Below, in pieces: positions 15,401 through 30,500 of a stretch of 64,000 nucleotides of DNA. Under the pieces are notes generated by a model. It did not search any database and was not told the origin of the DNA. It worked only from the letters and a program-made list of their open reading frames with translations. A program made the position numbers and the translations under genes. The DNA comes from Solenopsis invicta (Eukaryota > Arthropoda > Insecta > Hymenoptera > Formicidae): positions 6,874,001 to 6,938,000 of the forward strand of contig NC_052678.1 in NCBI RefSeq assembly GCF_016802725.1. The letters are read 5' to 3'. The stretch's first letter is position 1. The number at the start of each line of letters is the position of its first letter.

Positions 15401-18400
15401 ATCCATAACGATAAAAGTTAGAACTCTTCTCGGGGCTATCAGAACACAGAGATATTAAAGAAATTCACACAAAGAATTTTACTCAAAAATTTTGAAATTT
15501 GACTGATATAAGTCTTCCTTTTTTCACTTCAAAAATTCGATACATCGTGATAAAAGTTACAACTCTTCTGTGGGCTATCAGAACACAGAGATATTGGAGA
15601 AATTCGGAAAAAAACCAATTTTACTCAAAAATTTCGAACTTTGACTGATATTACTCTTTCGTCTTGCACTTTAGCGATTCGATCTATTATGATAAAAGTT
15701 AGAACTCTTCTGGGGGCTATAAAAACACAGAGATATTTGAGAAATTCGCAAAAAGTTTTACTCAAAAATTTCATACTTTGATTGATATAACTTTTTCGTT
15801 TTTCACTTTAACGATTTGATCCATAATGATAAAGGTTAGAAATCTTCTCGGGGCTATCAGAACACAGAGATATTAAAGAAATTCACAAAAAAAATTTTAC
15901 TCAAAAATTTTGAAATTTGACTGATATAAGTCTTCCTTTTTTCACTTCAAAAATTCGATACATCGTGATAAAAGTTACAACTCTTCTGTGGGCTATCAGA
16001 ACACAGAGATATTGGAGAAATTCGGAAAAAAACCAATTTTACTCAAAAATTTCGAACTTTGACTGATATTACTCTTTCGTCTTGCACTTTAGCGATTCGA
16101 TCTATTATGATAAAAGTTAGAACTCTTCTGGGGGCTATAAAAACACAAAGATATTTGAGAAATTCGCAAAAAAGTTTTACTCAAAAATTTCGTACTTTGA
16201 TTGATATAACACTTTCGTTTTTCACTTTAACGATTTGATCCATAATGATAAAAGTTAAAAATCTTCTCGGGGCTATCAGAACACAGAGATATTAAAGAAA
16301 TTAACAAAAAAAATTTTACTCAAATATTTTGAAATTTGACTGATGTAAGTCTTCCTTTTTTCACTTCAAAAATTCGATACATCGTGATAAAAGTTACAAC
16401 TCTTCTGTGGGCTATCAGAACACAGAGATATTGGAGAAATTCGGAAAAAAACCAATTTTACTCAAAAATTTCGAACTTTGACTGATATTACACTTTCGTC
16501 TTGCACTTTAGCGATTTGATCTATTATGATAAAAGTTAGAACTCTTCTGGGGGCTATAAAAACACAGAAATATTTGAGAAATTCGCAAAAAGTTTTACTC
16601 AAAAATTTCATACTTTGATTGATATAACTTTTTCGTTTTTCACTTTAACGATTTGATCCATAATGATAAAAGTTAGAACTCTTCTCGGGGCTATCAGAAC
16701 ACAGAGATATTAAAGAAATTCACAAAAAAATTTTACTCGAAAATTTTGAAATTTGACTGATATAAGTCTTCCTTTTTTCACTTCAAAAATTCGATACATC
16801 GTGATAAAAGTTACAACTCTTCTGTGGGCTATCAGAACACAGAGATATTGGAGAAATTCGGAAAAAAACCAATTTTACTCAAAAATTTCGAACTTTGACT
16901 GATATTACTCCTTCGTCTTGCACTTTAGCGATTCGATCTATTATGATAAAAGTTAGAACTCTTCTGGGGGCTATAAAAACACAGAGATATTTGAGAAATT
17001 CGCAAAAAGTTTTACTCAAAAATTTCATACTTTGATTGATATAACTTTTTCGTTTTTCACTTTAACGATTTGATCCATAATGATAAAGGTTAGAAATCTT
17101 CTCGGGGCTATCAGAACAGAGAGATATTAAAGAAATTAACAAAAAAAATTTTACTCAAAAATTTTGAAATTTGACTGATATAAGTCTTCCTTTTTTCACT
17201 TCAAAAATTCGATACATCGTGATAAAAGTTACAACTCTTCTGTGGGCTATCAGAACACAGAGATATTGGAGAAATTCGGAAAAAAACCAATTTTACTCAA
17301 AAATTTCGAACTTTGACTGATATTACTCCTTCGTCTTGCACTTTAGCGATTCGATCTATTATGATAAAAGTTAGAACTCTTCTGGGGGCTATAAAAACAC
17401 AGAGATATTTGAGAAATTCGCAAAAAGTTTTACTCAAAAATTTCGTACTTTGATTGATATAACTCTTTCGTTTTTCACTTTAACGATTTGATCCATAATG
17501 ATAAAAGTTAGAACTCTTCTCGGGGCTATCAGAACACAGAGATATTAAAGAAATTCACAAAAAAAATTTTACTCAAAAATTTTGAAATTTGACTGATATA
17601 AGTCTTCCTTTTTTCACTTCAAAAATTCGATACATCGTGATAAAAGTTACAACTCTTCTGTGGGCTATCAGAACACAGAGATATTGGAGAAATTCGGAAA
17701 AAAACCAATTTTACTCAAAAATTTCGAACTTTGACTGATATTACTCTTTCGTCTTGCACTTTAGCGATTCGATCTATTATGATAAAAGTTAGAACTCTTC
17801 TGGGGGCTATAAAAACGCAGAGATATTTGAGAAATTCGCAAAAAATTTTACTCAAAAAATTCGTACTTTGATTGATATAACTCTTTCGTTTTTCACTTTA
17901 ACGATTTCATCCATAATGATAAAAGTTAGAACTCTTCTCGGGGCTATCAGAACACAGAGATATTAAAGAAATTCACACAAAAAATTTTACTCAAAAATTT
18001 TGAAATTTGACTGATATAAGTCTTCCTTTTTTCACTTCAAAAATTCGATACATCGTGATAAAAGTTACAACTCTTCTGTGGGCTATCAGAACACAGAGAT
18101 ATTGGAGAAATTCGGAAAAAAACCAATTTTACTCAAAAATTTCGAACTTTGACTGATATTACTCCTTCGTCTTGCACTTTAGCGATTCGATCTATTATGA
18201 TAAAAGTTAGAACTCTTCTGGGGGCTATAAAAACACAGAGATATTTGAGAAATTCGCAAAAAAGTTTTACTCAAAAATTTCGTACTTTGATTGATATAAC
18301 TTTTTCGTTTTTCACTTTAACGATTTGATCCATAATGATAAAAGTTAGAACTCTTCTCGGGGCTATCAGAACACAGAGATATTAAAGAAATTCACAAAAA

Positions 18401-21400
18401 AAATTTTACTCAAAATTTTGAAATTTGACTGATATAAGTCTTCCTTTTTTCACTTCAAAAATTCGATACATCGTGATAAAAGTTACAACTCTTCTGTGGG
18501 CTATCAGAACACAGAGATATTGGAGAAATTCGGAAAAAAACCAATTTTACTCAAAAATTTCGAACTTTGACTGATATTACTCTTTCGTCTTGCACTTTAG
18601 CGATTCGATCTATTATGATAAAAGTTAGAACTCTTCTGGGGGCTATAAAAACACAGAGATATTTGAGAAATTCGCAAAAAGTTTTACTCAAAAATTTCGT
18701 ACTTTGATTGATATAACACTTTCGTTTTTCACTTTAACGATTTGATCCATAATGATAAAAGTTAGAACTCTTCTCGGGGCTATCAGAACACAGAGATATT
18801 AAAGAAATTCACACAAAAAATTTTACTCAAAAATTTTGAAATTTGACTGAAATAAGTCTTCCTTTTTTCACTTCAAAAATTCGATACATCGTGATAAAAG
18901 TTACAACTCATCTGTGGGCTATCACAACACAGAGATATTGGAGAAATTCGGAAAAAAACCAATTTTACTCAAAAATTTCGAACCTTGACTGATATTACTC
19001 TTTCGTCTTGCACTTTAGCAATTTGATCTATTATGATAAATTTAGAACTCTTCTGGGGGCTATAAAAACACAGAGATATTTGAGAAATTCGCAAAAAAGT
19101 TATACTCAAAAATTTCGTACTTTGATTGATATAACTTTTTCGTCTTTCACTTTAACGATTTGATCCATAATGATAAAAGTTAGAACTCTTCTCGGGGCTA
19201 TCAGAACACAGAGATATTAAAGAAATTCACAAAAAAAATTTTACTCAAAAATTTTGAAATTTGACTGATATAAGTCTTCCTTTTTTCACTTCAAAAATTC
19301 GATTCATCGTGATAAAAGTTACAACTCTTCTGTGGGCTATCAGAACACAGAGATATTGGAGAAATTCGGAAAAAAACCAATTTTACTCAAAAATTTCGAA
19401 CTTTGACTGATATTACTCTTTCGTCTTGCACTTTAGCGATTCGATCTATTATGATAAAAGTTAGAACTCTTCTGGGGGCTATAAAAACACAGAGATATTT
19501 GAGAAATTCGCAAAAAGTTTTACTCAAAAATTTCGTACTTTGATTGATATAACTTTTTCGTTTTTCACTTTAACGATTTGATCCATAATGATAAAGGTTA
19601 GAAATCTTCTCGGGGCTATCAGAACAGAGAGATATTAAAGAAATTAACAAAAAAAATTTTACTCAAAAATTTTGAAATTTGACTGATATAAGTCTTCCTT
19701 TTTTCACTTCAAAAATTCGATACATCGTGATAAAAGTTACAACTCTTCTGTGGGCTATCAGAACACAGAGATATTGGAGAAATTCGGAAAAAAACCAATT
19801 TTACTCAAAAATTTCGAACTTTGACTGATATTACACTTTCGTCTTGCACTTTAGCGATTCGATCTATTATGATAAAAGTTAGAACTCTTCTGGGGGCTAT
19901 AAAAACACAGAAATATTTGAGAAATTCGCAAATAAATTTTACTCAAAAATTTCGTACTTTGATTGATATAACTTTTTCGTTTTTCACTTTAACGATTTGA
20001 TCCATAATGATAAAAGTTAGAACTCTTCTCGGGGCTATCAGAACACAGAGATATTAAAGAAATTCACAAAAAAAATTTTACTCAAAAATTTTGAAATTTG
20101 ACTGATATAAGTCTTCCTTTTTTCACTTCAAAAATTCGATACATCGTGATAAAAGTTACAACTCTTCTGTGGGCTATCAGAACACAGAGATATTGGAGAA
20201 ATTCGGAAAAAAACCAATTTTACTCAAAAATTTCGAACTTTGACTGATATTACTCTTTCGTCTTGCACTTTAGCGATTCGATCTATTATGATAAAAGTTA
20301 GAACTCTTCTGGGGGCTACAAAAACACAGAGATATTTGAGAAATTCGCAAAAAGTTTAACTCAAAAATTTCGTACTTTGATTGATATAACTTTTTCGTTT
20401 TTCACTTTAACGATTTGATCCATAATGATAAAGGTTAGAAATCTTCTCGGGGCTATTAGAACAGAGAGATATTAAAGAAATTAACAAAAAAAATTTTACT
20501 CAAAAATTTTGAAATTTGACTGATATAAGTCTTCCTTTTTTCACTTCAAAAATTCGATACATTGTGATAAAAGTTACAACTCATCTGTGGGCTATCAGAA
20601 CACAGAGATATTGGAGAAATTCGGAAAAAAACAAATTTTACTCTAAAATTTCGAACCTTGACTGATATTACTCTTTCGTCTTGCACTTTAGAGATTCGAT
20701 CTATTATGATAAAAGTTAGAACTCTTCTGGGGGCTATAAAAACACAGAGATATTTGAGAAATTCGCGAATAAGTTATACTCAAAAATTTCGTACTTTGAT
20801 TGATATAACACTTTCGTTTTTCACTTTAACGATTTGATCCATAATGATAAAAGTTAGAACTCTTCTCGGGGCTATCAGAACACAGAGATATTAAAGAAAT
20901 TCACAAAAAAAATTTTACTCAAAATTTTGAAATTTGACTGATATAAGTCTTCCTTTTTTCACTTCAAAAATTCGATACATCGTTATAAAAGTTACAACTC
21001 TTCTGTGGGCTATCAGAACACAGAAATATTGGAGAAATTCGGAAAAAAACCTATTTTACTCAAAAATTTCGAACTTTGACTGATATTACTCTTTCGTCTT
21101 GCACTTTAGCGATTCGATCTATTATGATAAAAGTTAGAACTCTTCTGGGGGCTATAAAAACGCAGAGATATTTGAGAAATTCGCAAAAAATTTTACTCAA
21201 AAAATTCGTACTTTGATTGATATAACTCTTTCGTTTTTCACTTTAACGATTTCATCCATAATGATAAAAGTTAGAACTCTTCTCGGGGCTATCAGAACAC
21301 AGTGATATTAAAGAAATTCAAACAAAGAATTTTACTCAAAAATTTTGAAATTTGACTGATATAAGTCTTCCTTTTTTCACTTCAAAAATTCGATACATCG

Positions 21401-22384
21401 TGATAAAAGTTACAACTCTTCTGTGGGCTATCACAACACAGAGATATTGGAGAAATTCGGAAAAAAACAAATTTTACTCTAAAATTTCGAACCTTGACTG
21501 ATATTACTCTTTCGTCTTGCACTTTAGAGATTCGATCTATTATGATAAAAGTTAGAACTCTTCTGGGGGCTATAAAAACACAGAGATATTTGAGAAATTC
21601 GCGAATAAGTTATACTCAAAAATTTCGTACTTTGATTGATATAACACTTTCGTTTTTCACTTTAACGATTTGATCCATAATGATAAAAGTTAGAACTCTT
21701 CTCGGGGCTATCAGAACACAGAGATATTAAAGAAATTCACAAAAAAAATTTTACTCAAAAATTTTGAAATTTGACTGATATAAGTCTTCCTTTTTTCACT
21801 TCAAAAATTCGATACATCGTTATAAAAGTTACAACTCTTCTGTGGGCTATCAGAACACAGAAATATTGGAGAAATTCGGAAAAAAACCTATTTTACTCAA
21901 AAATTTCGAACTTTGACTGATATTACTCTTTCGTCTTGCACTTTAGCGATTCGATCTATTATGATAAAAGTTAGAACTCTTCTGGGGGCTATAAAAACGC
22001 AGAGATATTTGAGAAATTCGCAAAAAATTTTACTCAAAAAATTCGTACTTTGATTGATATAACTCTTTCGTTTTTCACTTTAACGATTTCATCCATAATG
22101 ATAAAAGTTAGAACTCTTCTCGGGGCTATCAGAACACAGAGATATTAAAGAAATTCACACAAAGAATTTTACTCAAAAATTTTGAAATTTGACTGATATA
22201 AGTCTTCCTTTTTTCACTTCAAAAATTCGATACATCGTGATACAAGTTACAACTCTTCTGTGGGCTATCACAACACAGAGATATTGGAGAAATTCGGAAA
22301 AAAACCAATTTTACTCAAAAATTTCGAACTTTGCCTGATATTACTCTTTCGTCTTGCACTTTAGCGATTCGATCTATTATGATA

Positions 22385-24525
22385 AAAGTTAGAAATCTTC
22401 TGGGGGGTATAAAAACGCAGAGATATTTGAGAAATTCGCATAAAAGTTATACTCAAATATTTCGTACTTTGATTGATATAACTCTTTCGTTTTTCACTTT
22501 AACGATTTCATCCATAATGATAAAAGTTAGAACTCATCTCGGGGCTATCAGAACACAGAGATATTAAAGAAATTCACACAAAGAATTTTACTCAAAAATT
22601 TTGAAATTTGACTGATATAAGTCTTCCTTTTTTCACTTCAAAAATTCGATACATCGTGATAAAAGTTACAACTCTTCTGTGGGCTATCAGAACACAGAGA
22701 TACTGGAGAAATTCGGAAAAAAACCAATTTTACTCAAAAATTTCGAACTTTGACTGATATTACTCTTTCGTCTTGCACTTTAGCGATTCGATCTATTATG
22801 ATAAAAGTTAGAACTCTTCTGGGGGCTATAAAAACACAGAGATATTTGAGAAATTCGCAAAAAGTTTTACTCAAAAATTTCGTACTTTGATTGATATAAC
22901 TTTCTCGTTTTTCACTTTAACGATTTGATCCATAATGATAAAGGTTAGAAATCTTCTCGGGGCTATCAGAACACAGAGATATTAAAGAAATTCACAAAAA
23001 AAATTTTACTCAAAAATTTTGAAATTTGACTGGTATAAGTCTTCATTTTTTCACTTCAAAAATTCGATACATCGTGATAAAAGTTACAACTCTTCTGTGG
23101 GCTATCAGAACACAGAGATATTGGAGAAATTCGGAAAAAAACCTATTTTACTCAAAAATTTTGAACTTTGACTGATATTACTCTTTCGTCTTGCACTTTA
23201 GCGAATCGATCTATTATGATAAAAGTTAGAACTCTTCTGGGGGCTATAAAAACACAGAGATATTTGAGAAATTCGCAAAAAAGTTTTACTCAAAAATTTC
23301 GTACTTTGATTGATATAACACTTTCGTTTTTCCCTTTAACGATTTGATCCATAATGATAAATTTAGAAATCTTCTCGGGGCTATCAGAACACAGAGATAT
23401 TAAAGAAATTAACAAAAAAGATTTTACTCAAAAATTTTGAAATTTGACTGATATAAGTCTTCCTTTTTTCACTTCAAAAATTCGATACATCGTGATAAAA
23501 GTTACAACTCTTCTGTGGGCTATCAGAACACAGAGATATTGGAGAAATTCGGAAAAAAACCAATTTTACTCAAAAATTTCGAACTTTGACTGATATTACA
23601 CTTTCGTCTTGCACTTTAGCGATTTGATCTATTATGATAAAAGTTAGAACTCTTCTGGGGGCTATAAAAACACAGAAATATTTGAGAAATTCGCAAAAAA
23701 ATTTTACTCAAAAATTTCGTACTTTGATTGATATAACTTTTTCGTTTTTCACTTTAACGATTTGATCCATAATGATAAAAGTTAGAACTCTTCTCGGGGC
23801 TATCAGAACACAGAGATATTAAAGAAATTCACAAAAAGATTTTACTCAAAAATTTTGAAATTTGACTGATATAAGTCTTCCTTTTTTCACTTCAAAAATT
23901 CGATACATCGTGATAAAAGTTACAACTCTTCTGTGGGCTATCAGAACACAGAGATATTGGAGAAATTCGGAAAAAAACCAATTTTACTCAAAAATTTCGA
24001 ACTTTGACTGATATTACTCTTTCGTCTTGCACTTTAGCGATTCGATCTATTATGATAAAAGTTAGAACTCTTCTGGGGGCTATAAAAACACAGAGATATT
24101 TGAGAAATTCGCAAAAAGTTTTACTCAAAAATTTCGTACTTTGATTGATATAACTTTTTCGTTTTTCACTTTAACGATTTGATCCATAATGATAAAGGTT
24201 AGAAATCTTCTCGGGGCTATTAGAACAGAGAGATATTAAAGAAATTAACAAAAAAAATTTTACTCAAAAATTTTGAAATTTGACTGATATAAGTCTTCCT
24301 CTTTACACTTCAAAAATTCGATACATCGTGATAAAAGTTACAACTCATCTGTGGGCTATCAGAACACAGAGATATTGGAGAAATTCGGAAAAAAACAAAT
24401 TTTACTCTAAAATTTCGAACCTTGACTGATATTACTCTTTCGTCTTGCACTTTAGAGATTCGATCTATTATGATAAAAGTTAGAACTCTTCTGGGGGCTA
24501 TAAAAACACAGAGATATTTGAGAAA
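22385..24525 (+). repeat. Multi-unit block inside the satellite, copy 3 (mosaic of copies 1 and 2)
   Basis: This block shares 'ctcatctcgggg' (near 22,532), 'agatactgg' (near 22,698) and 'gcgaatcg' (23,201) with copy 1. It shares 'tttctcg' (22,901), 'ctattagaacagag' (near 24,215) and 'cctctttacac' (24,298) with copy 2. The alternating affinities suggest exchange or gene conversion between distant units, or descent from one longer ancestral block. Confidence 0.65.
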
Positions 24526-27500
24526 TTCGCAAAAAAGTTATACTCAAAAATTTCGTACTTTTATTGATATAACTTTTTCGTTTTTCACTTTAACGATTTG
24601 ATCCATAATGATAAAAGTTAGAACTCTTCTCGGGGCTATCAGAACACAGAGATATTAAAGAAATTCACAAAAAAAATTTTACTCAAAATTTTGAAATTTG
24701 ACTTATATAAGTCTTCCTTTTTTCACTTCAAAAATTCGATACATCGTTATAAAAGTTACAACTCTTCTGTGGGCTATCAGAACACAGAAATATTGGAGAA
24801 ATTCGGAAAAAAACCTATTTTACTCAAAAATTTCGAACTTTGACTGATATTATTCTTTCGTCTTACACTTTAGCGATTCGATCTATTATGATAAAATTTA
24901 GAACTCTTCTGGGGGCTATAAAAACACAGAGATATTTGAGAAATTCGCAAAAAGTTTTACTCAAAAATTTCGTACTTTGATTGATATAACACTTTCGTTT
25001 TTCACTTTAACGATTTGATCCATAATGATAAAAGTTAGAACTCTTCTCGGGGCTATCAGAACACAGAGATATTAAAGAAATTCACACAAAAAATTTTACT
25101 CAAAAATTTTTAAATTTGACTGAAATAAGTCTTCCTTTTTTCACTTCAAAAATTCGATACATCGTGATAAAAGTTACAACTCATCTGTGGGCTATCACAA
25201 CACAGAGATATTGAAGAAATTCGGAAAAAAACCAATTTTACTCAAAAATTTCGAACCTTGACTGATATTACTCTTTCGTCTTGCACTTTAGCAATTCGAT
25301 CTATTATGATAAATTTAGAACTCTTCTGGGGGCTATAAAAACTCAGAGATATTTGAGAAATTCGCAAAAAAGTTATACTCAAAAATTTCGTACTTTGATT
25401 GATATAACTTTTTCGTTTTTCACTTTAACGATTTGATCCATAATGATAAAAGTTAGAACTCTTCTCGGGGCTATCAGAACACAGAGATATTAAAGAAATT
25501 CACAAAAAAAATTTTACTCAAAAATTTTGAAATTTGACTGATATAAGTCTTCCTTTTTTCACTTCAAAAATTCGATACATCGTGATAAAAGTTACAACTC
25601 TTCTGTGGGCTATCAGAACACAGAGATATTGGAGAAATTCGGAAAAAAACCAATTTTAATCAAAAATTTCGAACTTTGACGGATATTACTCTTTCGTCTT
25701 GCACTTTAGCGATTCGATCTATTATGATAAAAGTTAGAACTCTTCTGGGGGCTATAAAAACACAGAGATATTTGAGAAATTCGCAAAAAGTTTTACTCAA
25801 AAATTTCGTACTTTGATTGATATAACTTTTTCGTTTTTCACTTTAACGATTTGATCCATAATGATAATGGTTAGAAATCTTCTCGGGGCTATCAGAACAG
25901 AGAGATATTAAAGAAATTCACAAAAAAAATTTTACTCAAATATTTTGAAATTTGACTGATATAAGTCTTCCTTTTTTCACTTCAAAAATTCGATATATCG
26001 TGATAAAAGTTACAACTCTTCTGTGGGCTATCAGAACACAGAGATATTGGAGAAATTCGGAAAAAAACCATTTTTACTCAAAAATTTCGAACTTTGCCTG
26101 ATATTACTCTTTCGTCTTGCACTTTAGCGATTCGATCTATTATGATAAAAGTTAGAAATCTTCTGGGGGGTATAAAAACGCAGAGATATTTGAGAAATTC
26201 GCAAAAAAGTTTTACTCAAAAAATTCGTAATTTGATTGATATAACTCTTTCGTTTTTCACTTTAACGATTTCATCCATAATGATAAAAGTTAGAACTCTT
26301 CTCGGGGCTATCAGAACACAGAGATATTAAAGAAATTCACACAAAGAATTTTACTCAAAAATTTTGAAATTTGACTGATATAAGTCTTCCTTTTTTCACT
26401 TCAAAAATTCGATACATCGTGATAAAAGTTACAACTCTTCTGTGGGCTATCAGAACACAGAGATATTGGAGAAATTCGGAAAAAAACCAATTTTAATCAA
26501 AAATTTCGAACTTTGACGGATATTACTCTTTCGTCTTGCACTTTAGCGATTCGATCTATTATGATAAAAGTTAGAACTCTTCTGGGGGCTATAAAAACAC
26601 AGAGATATTTGAGAAATTCGCAAAAAGTTTTACTCAAAAATTTCGTACTTTGATTGATATAACTCTTTCGTTTTTCACTTTAACGATTTGATCCATAATG
26701 ATAAAGGTTAGAAATCTTCTCGGGGCTATCAGAACAGAGAGATATTAAAGAAATTCACAAAAAAAATTTTACTCAAAAATTTTGAAATTTGACTGATATA
26801 AGTCTTCCTTTTTTCACTTCAAAAATTCGATACATCGTGATAAAAGTTACAACTCTTCTGTGGGCTATCAGAACACAGAGATATTGGAGAAATTCGGAAA
26901 AAAACCAATTTTACTCAAAAATTTCGAACTTTGACTGATATTAGTCTTTCGAATTGCACTTTAGCGATTCGATCTTTTATGATAAAAGTTAGAACTCTTC
27001 TGGGGGCTATAAAAACGCAGAGATATTTGAGAAATTCGCAAAAAATTTTACTCAAAAAATTCGTAATTTGATTGATATAACTCTTTCGTTTTTCACTTTA
27101 ACGATTTCATCCATAATGATAAAAGTTAGAACTCTTCTCGGGGCTATCAGAACACAGAGATATTAAAGAAATTCACAAAAAAAATTTTACTCAAAATTTT
27201 GAAATTTGACTGATATAAGTCTTCCTTTTTTCACTTCAAAAATTCGATACATCGTTATAAAAGTTACAACTCTTCTGTGGGCTATCAGAACACAGAAATA
27301 TTGGAGAAATTCGGAAAAAAACCTATTTTACTCAAAAATTTCGAACCTTGACTGATATTACTCTTTCGTCTTGCACTTTAGCAATTCGATCTATTATGAT
27401 AAATTTAGAACTCTTCTGGGGGCTATAAAAAAACAGAGATATTTGAGAAATTCGCAAAAAAGTTATACTCAAAAATTTCGTACTTTGATTGATATAACTT

Positions 27501-30500
27501 TTTCGTTTTTCACTATAACGATTTGATCCATAATGATAAAAGTTAGAACTCTTCTCGGGGCTATCAGAACACAGAGATATTAAAGAAATTCACAAAAAAA
27601 ATTTTACTCGAAAATTTTGAAATTTGACTGATATAAGTCTTCCTTTTTTCACTTCAAAAATTCGATACATCGTGATAAAAGTTACAACTCTTCTGTGGGC
27701 TATCAGAACACAGAGATATTGGAGAAATTCGGAAAAAAACCAATTTTACTCAAAAATTTCGAACTTTGACTGATATTACTCTTTCGTCTTGCACTTTAGC
27801 GATTCGATCTATTATGATAAAAGTTAGAACTCTTCTGGGGGCTATAAAAACACAGAGATATTTGAGAAATTCGCAAAAAGTTTTATTCAAAAATTTCGTA
27901 CTTTGATTGATATAACTTTTTCGTTTTTCACTTTAACGATTTGATCCATAATGATAAAGGTTAGAAATCTTCTCGGGGCTATCAGAACAGAGAGATATTA
28001 AAGAAATTAACAAAAAAAATTTTACTCAAAAATTTTGAAATTTGACTGATATAAGTCTTCCTTTTTTCACTTCGAAAATTCGATACATCGTGATAAAAGT
28101 TACAACTCTTCTGTGGGCTATCAGAACACAGAGATATTGGAGAAATTCGGAAAAAAACCAATTTTACTCAAAAATTTCGAACTTTGACTGATATTACACT
28201 TTCGTCTTGCACTTTAGCGATTCGATCTATTATGATAAAAGTTAGAACTCTTCTGGGGGCTATAAAAACACAGAAATATTTGAGAAATTCGCAAATAAAT
28301 TTTACTCAAAAATTTCGTACTTTGATTGATATAACTTTTTCGTTTTTCACTTTAACGATTTGATCCATAATGGTAAAAGTTAGAACTCCTCTCGGGGCTA
28401 TCAGAACACAGAGATACTAAAGAAATTCACAAAAAAAATTTTACTCAAAAATTTTGAAATTTGACTGATATAAGTCTTCCTTTTTTCACTTCAAAAATTC
28501 GATACATCGTGATAAAAGTTACAACTCTTCTGTGGGCTATCAGAACACAGAGATATTGGAGAAATTCGGAAAAAAACCAATTTTACTCAAAAATTTCGAA
28601 CTTTGACTGATATTACTCTTTCGTCTTGCACTTTAGCGATTCGATCTATTATGATAAAAGTTAGAACTCTTCTGGGGGCTATAAAAACACAGAGATATTT
28701 GAGAAATTCGCAAAAAGTTTTACTCAAAAATTTCGTACTTTGATTGATATAACTTTTTCGTTTTTCACTTTAACGATTTGATCCATAATGATAAAGGTTA
28801 GAAATCTTCTCGGGGCTATTAGAACAGAGAGATATTAAAGAAATTAACAAAAAAAATTTTACTCAAAAATTTTGAAATTTGACTGATATAAGTCTTCCTT
28901 TTTTCACTTCAAAAATTCGATACATTGTGATAAAAGTTACAACTCATCTGTGGGCTATCAGAACACAGAGATATTGGAGAAATTCGGAAAAAAACAAATT
29001 TTACTCTAAAATTTCGAACCTTGACTGATATTACTCTTTCGTCTTGCACTTTAGAGATTCGATCTATTATGATAAAAGTTAGAACTCTTCTGGGGGCTAT
29101 AAAAACACAGAGATATTTGAGAAATTCGCGAATAAGTTATACTCAAAAATTTCGTACTTTGATTGATATAACACTTTCGTTTTTCACTTTAACGATTTGA
29201 TCCATAATGATAAAAGTTAGAACTCTTCTCGGGGCTATCAGAACACAGAGATATTAAAGAAATTCACACAAAAAATTTTACTCAAAAATTTTTAAATTTG
29301 ACTGAAATAAGTCTTCCTTTTTTCACTTCAAAAATTCGATACATCGTGATAAAAGTTACAACTCATCTGTGGGCTATCACAACACAGAGATATTGGAGAA
29401 ATTCGGAAAAAAACCAATTTTACTCAAAAATTTCGAACCTTGACTGATATTACTCTTTCGTCTTGCACTTTAGCAATTCGATCTATTATGATAAATTTAG
29501 AACTCTTCTGGGGGCTATAAAAACTCAGAGATATTTGAGAAATTCGCAAAAAAGTTATACTCAAAAATTTCGTACTTTGATTGATATAACTTTTTCGTTT
29601 TTCACTTTAACGATTTGATCCATAATGATAAAAGTTAGAACTCTTCTCGGGGCTATCAGAACACAGAGATATTAAAGAAATTCACACAAAGAATTTTACT
29701 CAAAAATTTTGAAATTTGACTGATATAAGTCTTCCTTTTTTCACTTCAAAAATTCGATACATCGTGATAAAAGTTACAACTCTTCTGTGGGCTATCACAA
29801 CACAGAGATATTGGAGAAATTCGGAAAAAAACCAATTTTAATCAAAAATTTCGAACTTTGACGGATATTACTCTTTCGTCTTGCACTTTAGCGATTCGAT
29901 CTATTATGATAAAAGTTAGAACTCTTCTGGGGGCTATAAAAACACAGAGATATTTGAGAAATTCGCAAAAAAGTTTTACTCAAAAATTTCGTACTTTGAT
30001 TGATATAACTCTTTCGTTTTTCACTTTAACGATTTGATCCATAATGATAAAGGTTAGAAATCTTCTCGGGGCTATCAGAACAGAGAGATATTAAAGAAAT
30101 TCACAAAAAAAATTTTACTCAAAAATTTTGAAATTTGACTGATATAAGTCTTCCTTTTTCACTTCAAAAATTCGATACATCGTGATAAAAGTTACAACTC
30201 TTCTGTGGGCTATCAGAACACAGAGATATTGAAGAAATTCGGAAAAAAACCAATTTTACTAAAAAATTTCGAACTTTGACTGATATTAGTCTTTCGAATT
30301 GCACTTTAGCGATTCGATCTTTTATGATAAAAGTTAGAACTCTTCTGGGGGCTATAAAAACGCAGAGATATTTGAGAAATTCGCAAAAAATTTTACTCAA
30401 AAAATTCGTAATTTGATTGATATAACTCTTTCGTTTTTCACTTTAACGATTTCATCCATAATGATAAAAGTTAGAACTCTTCTCGGGGCTATCAGAACAC

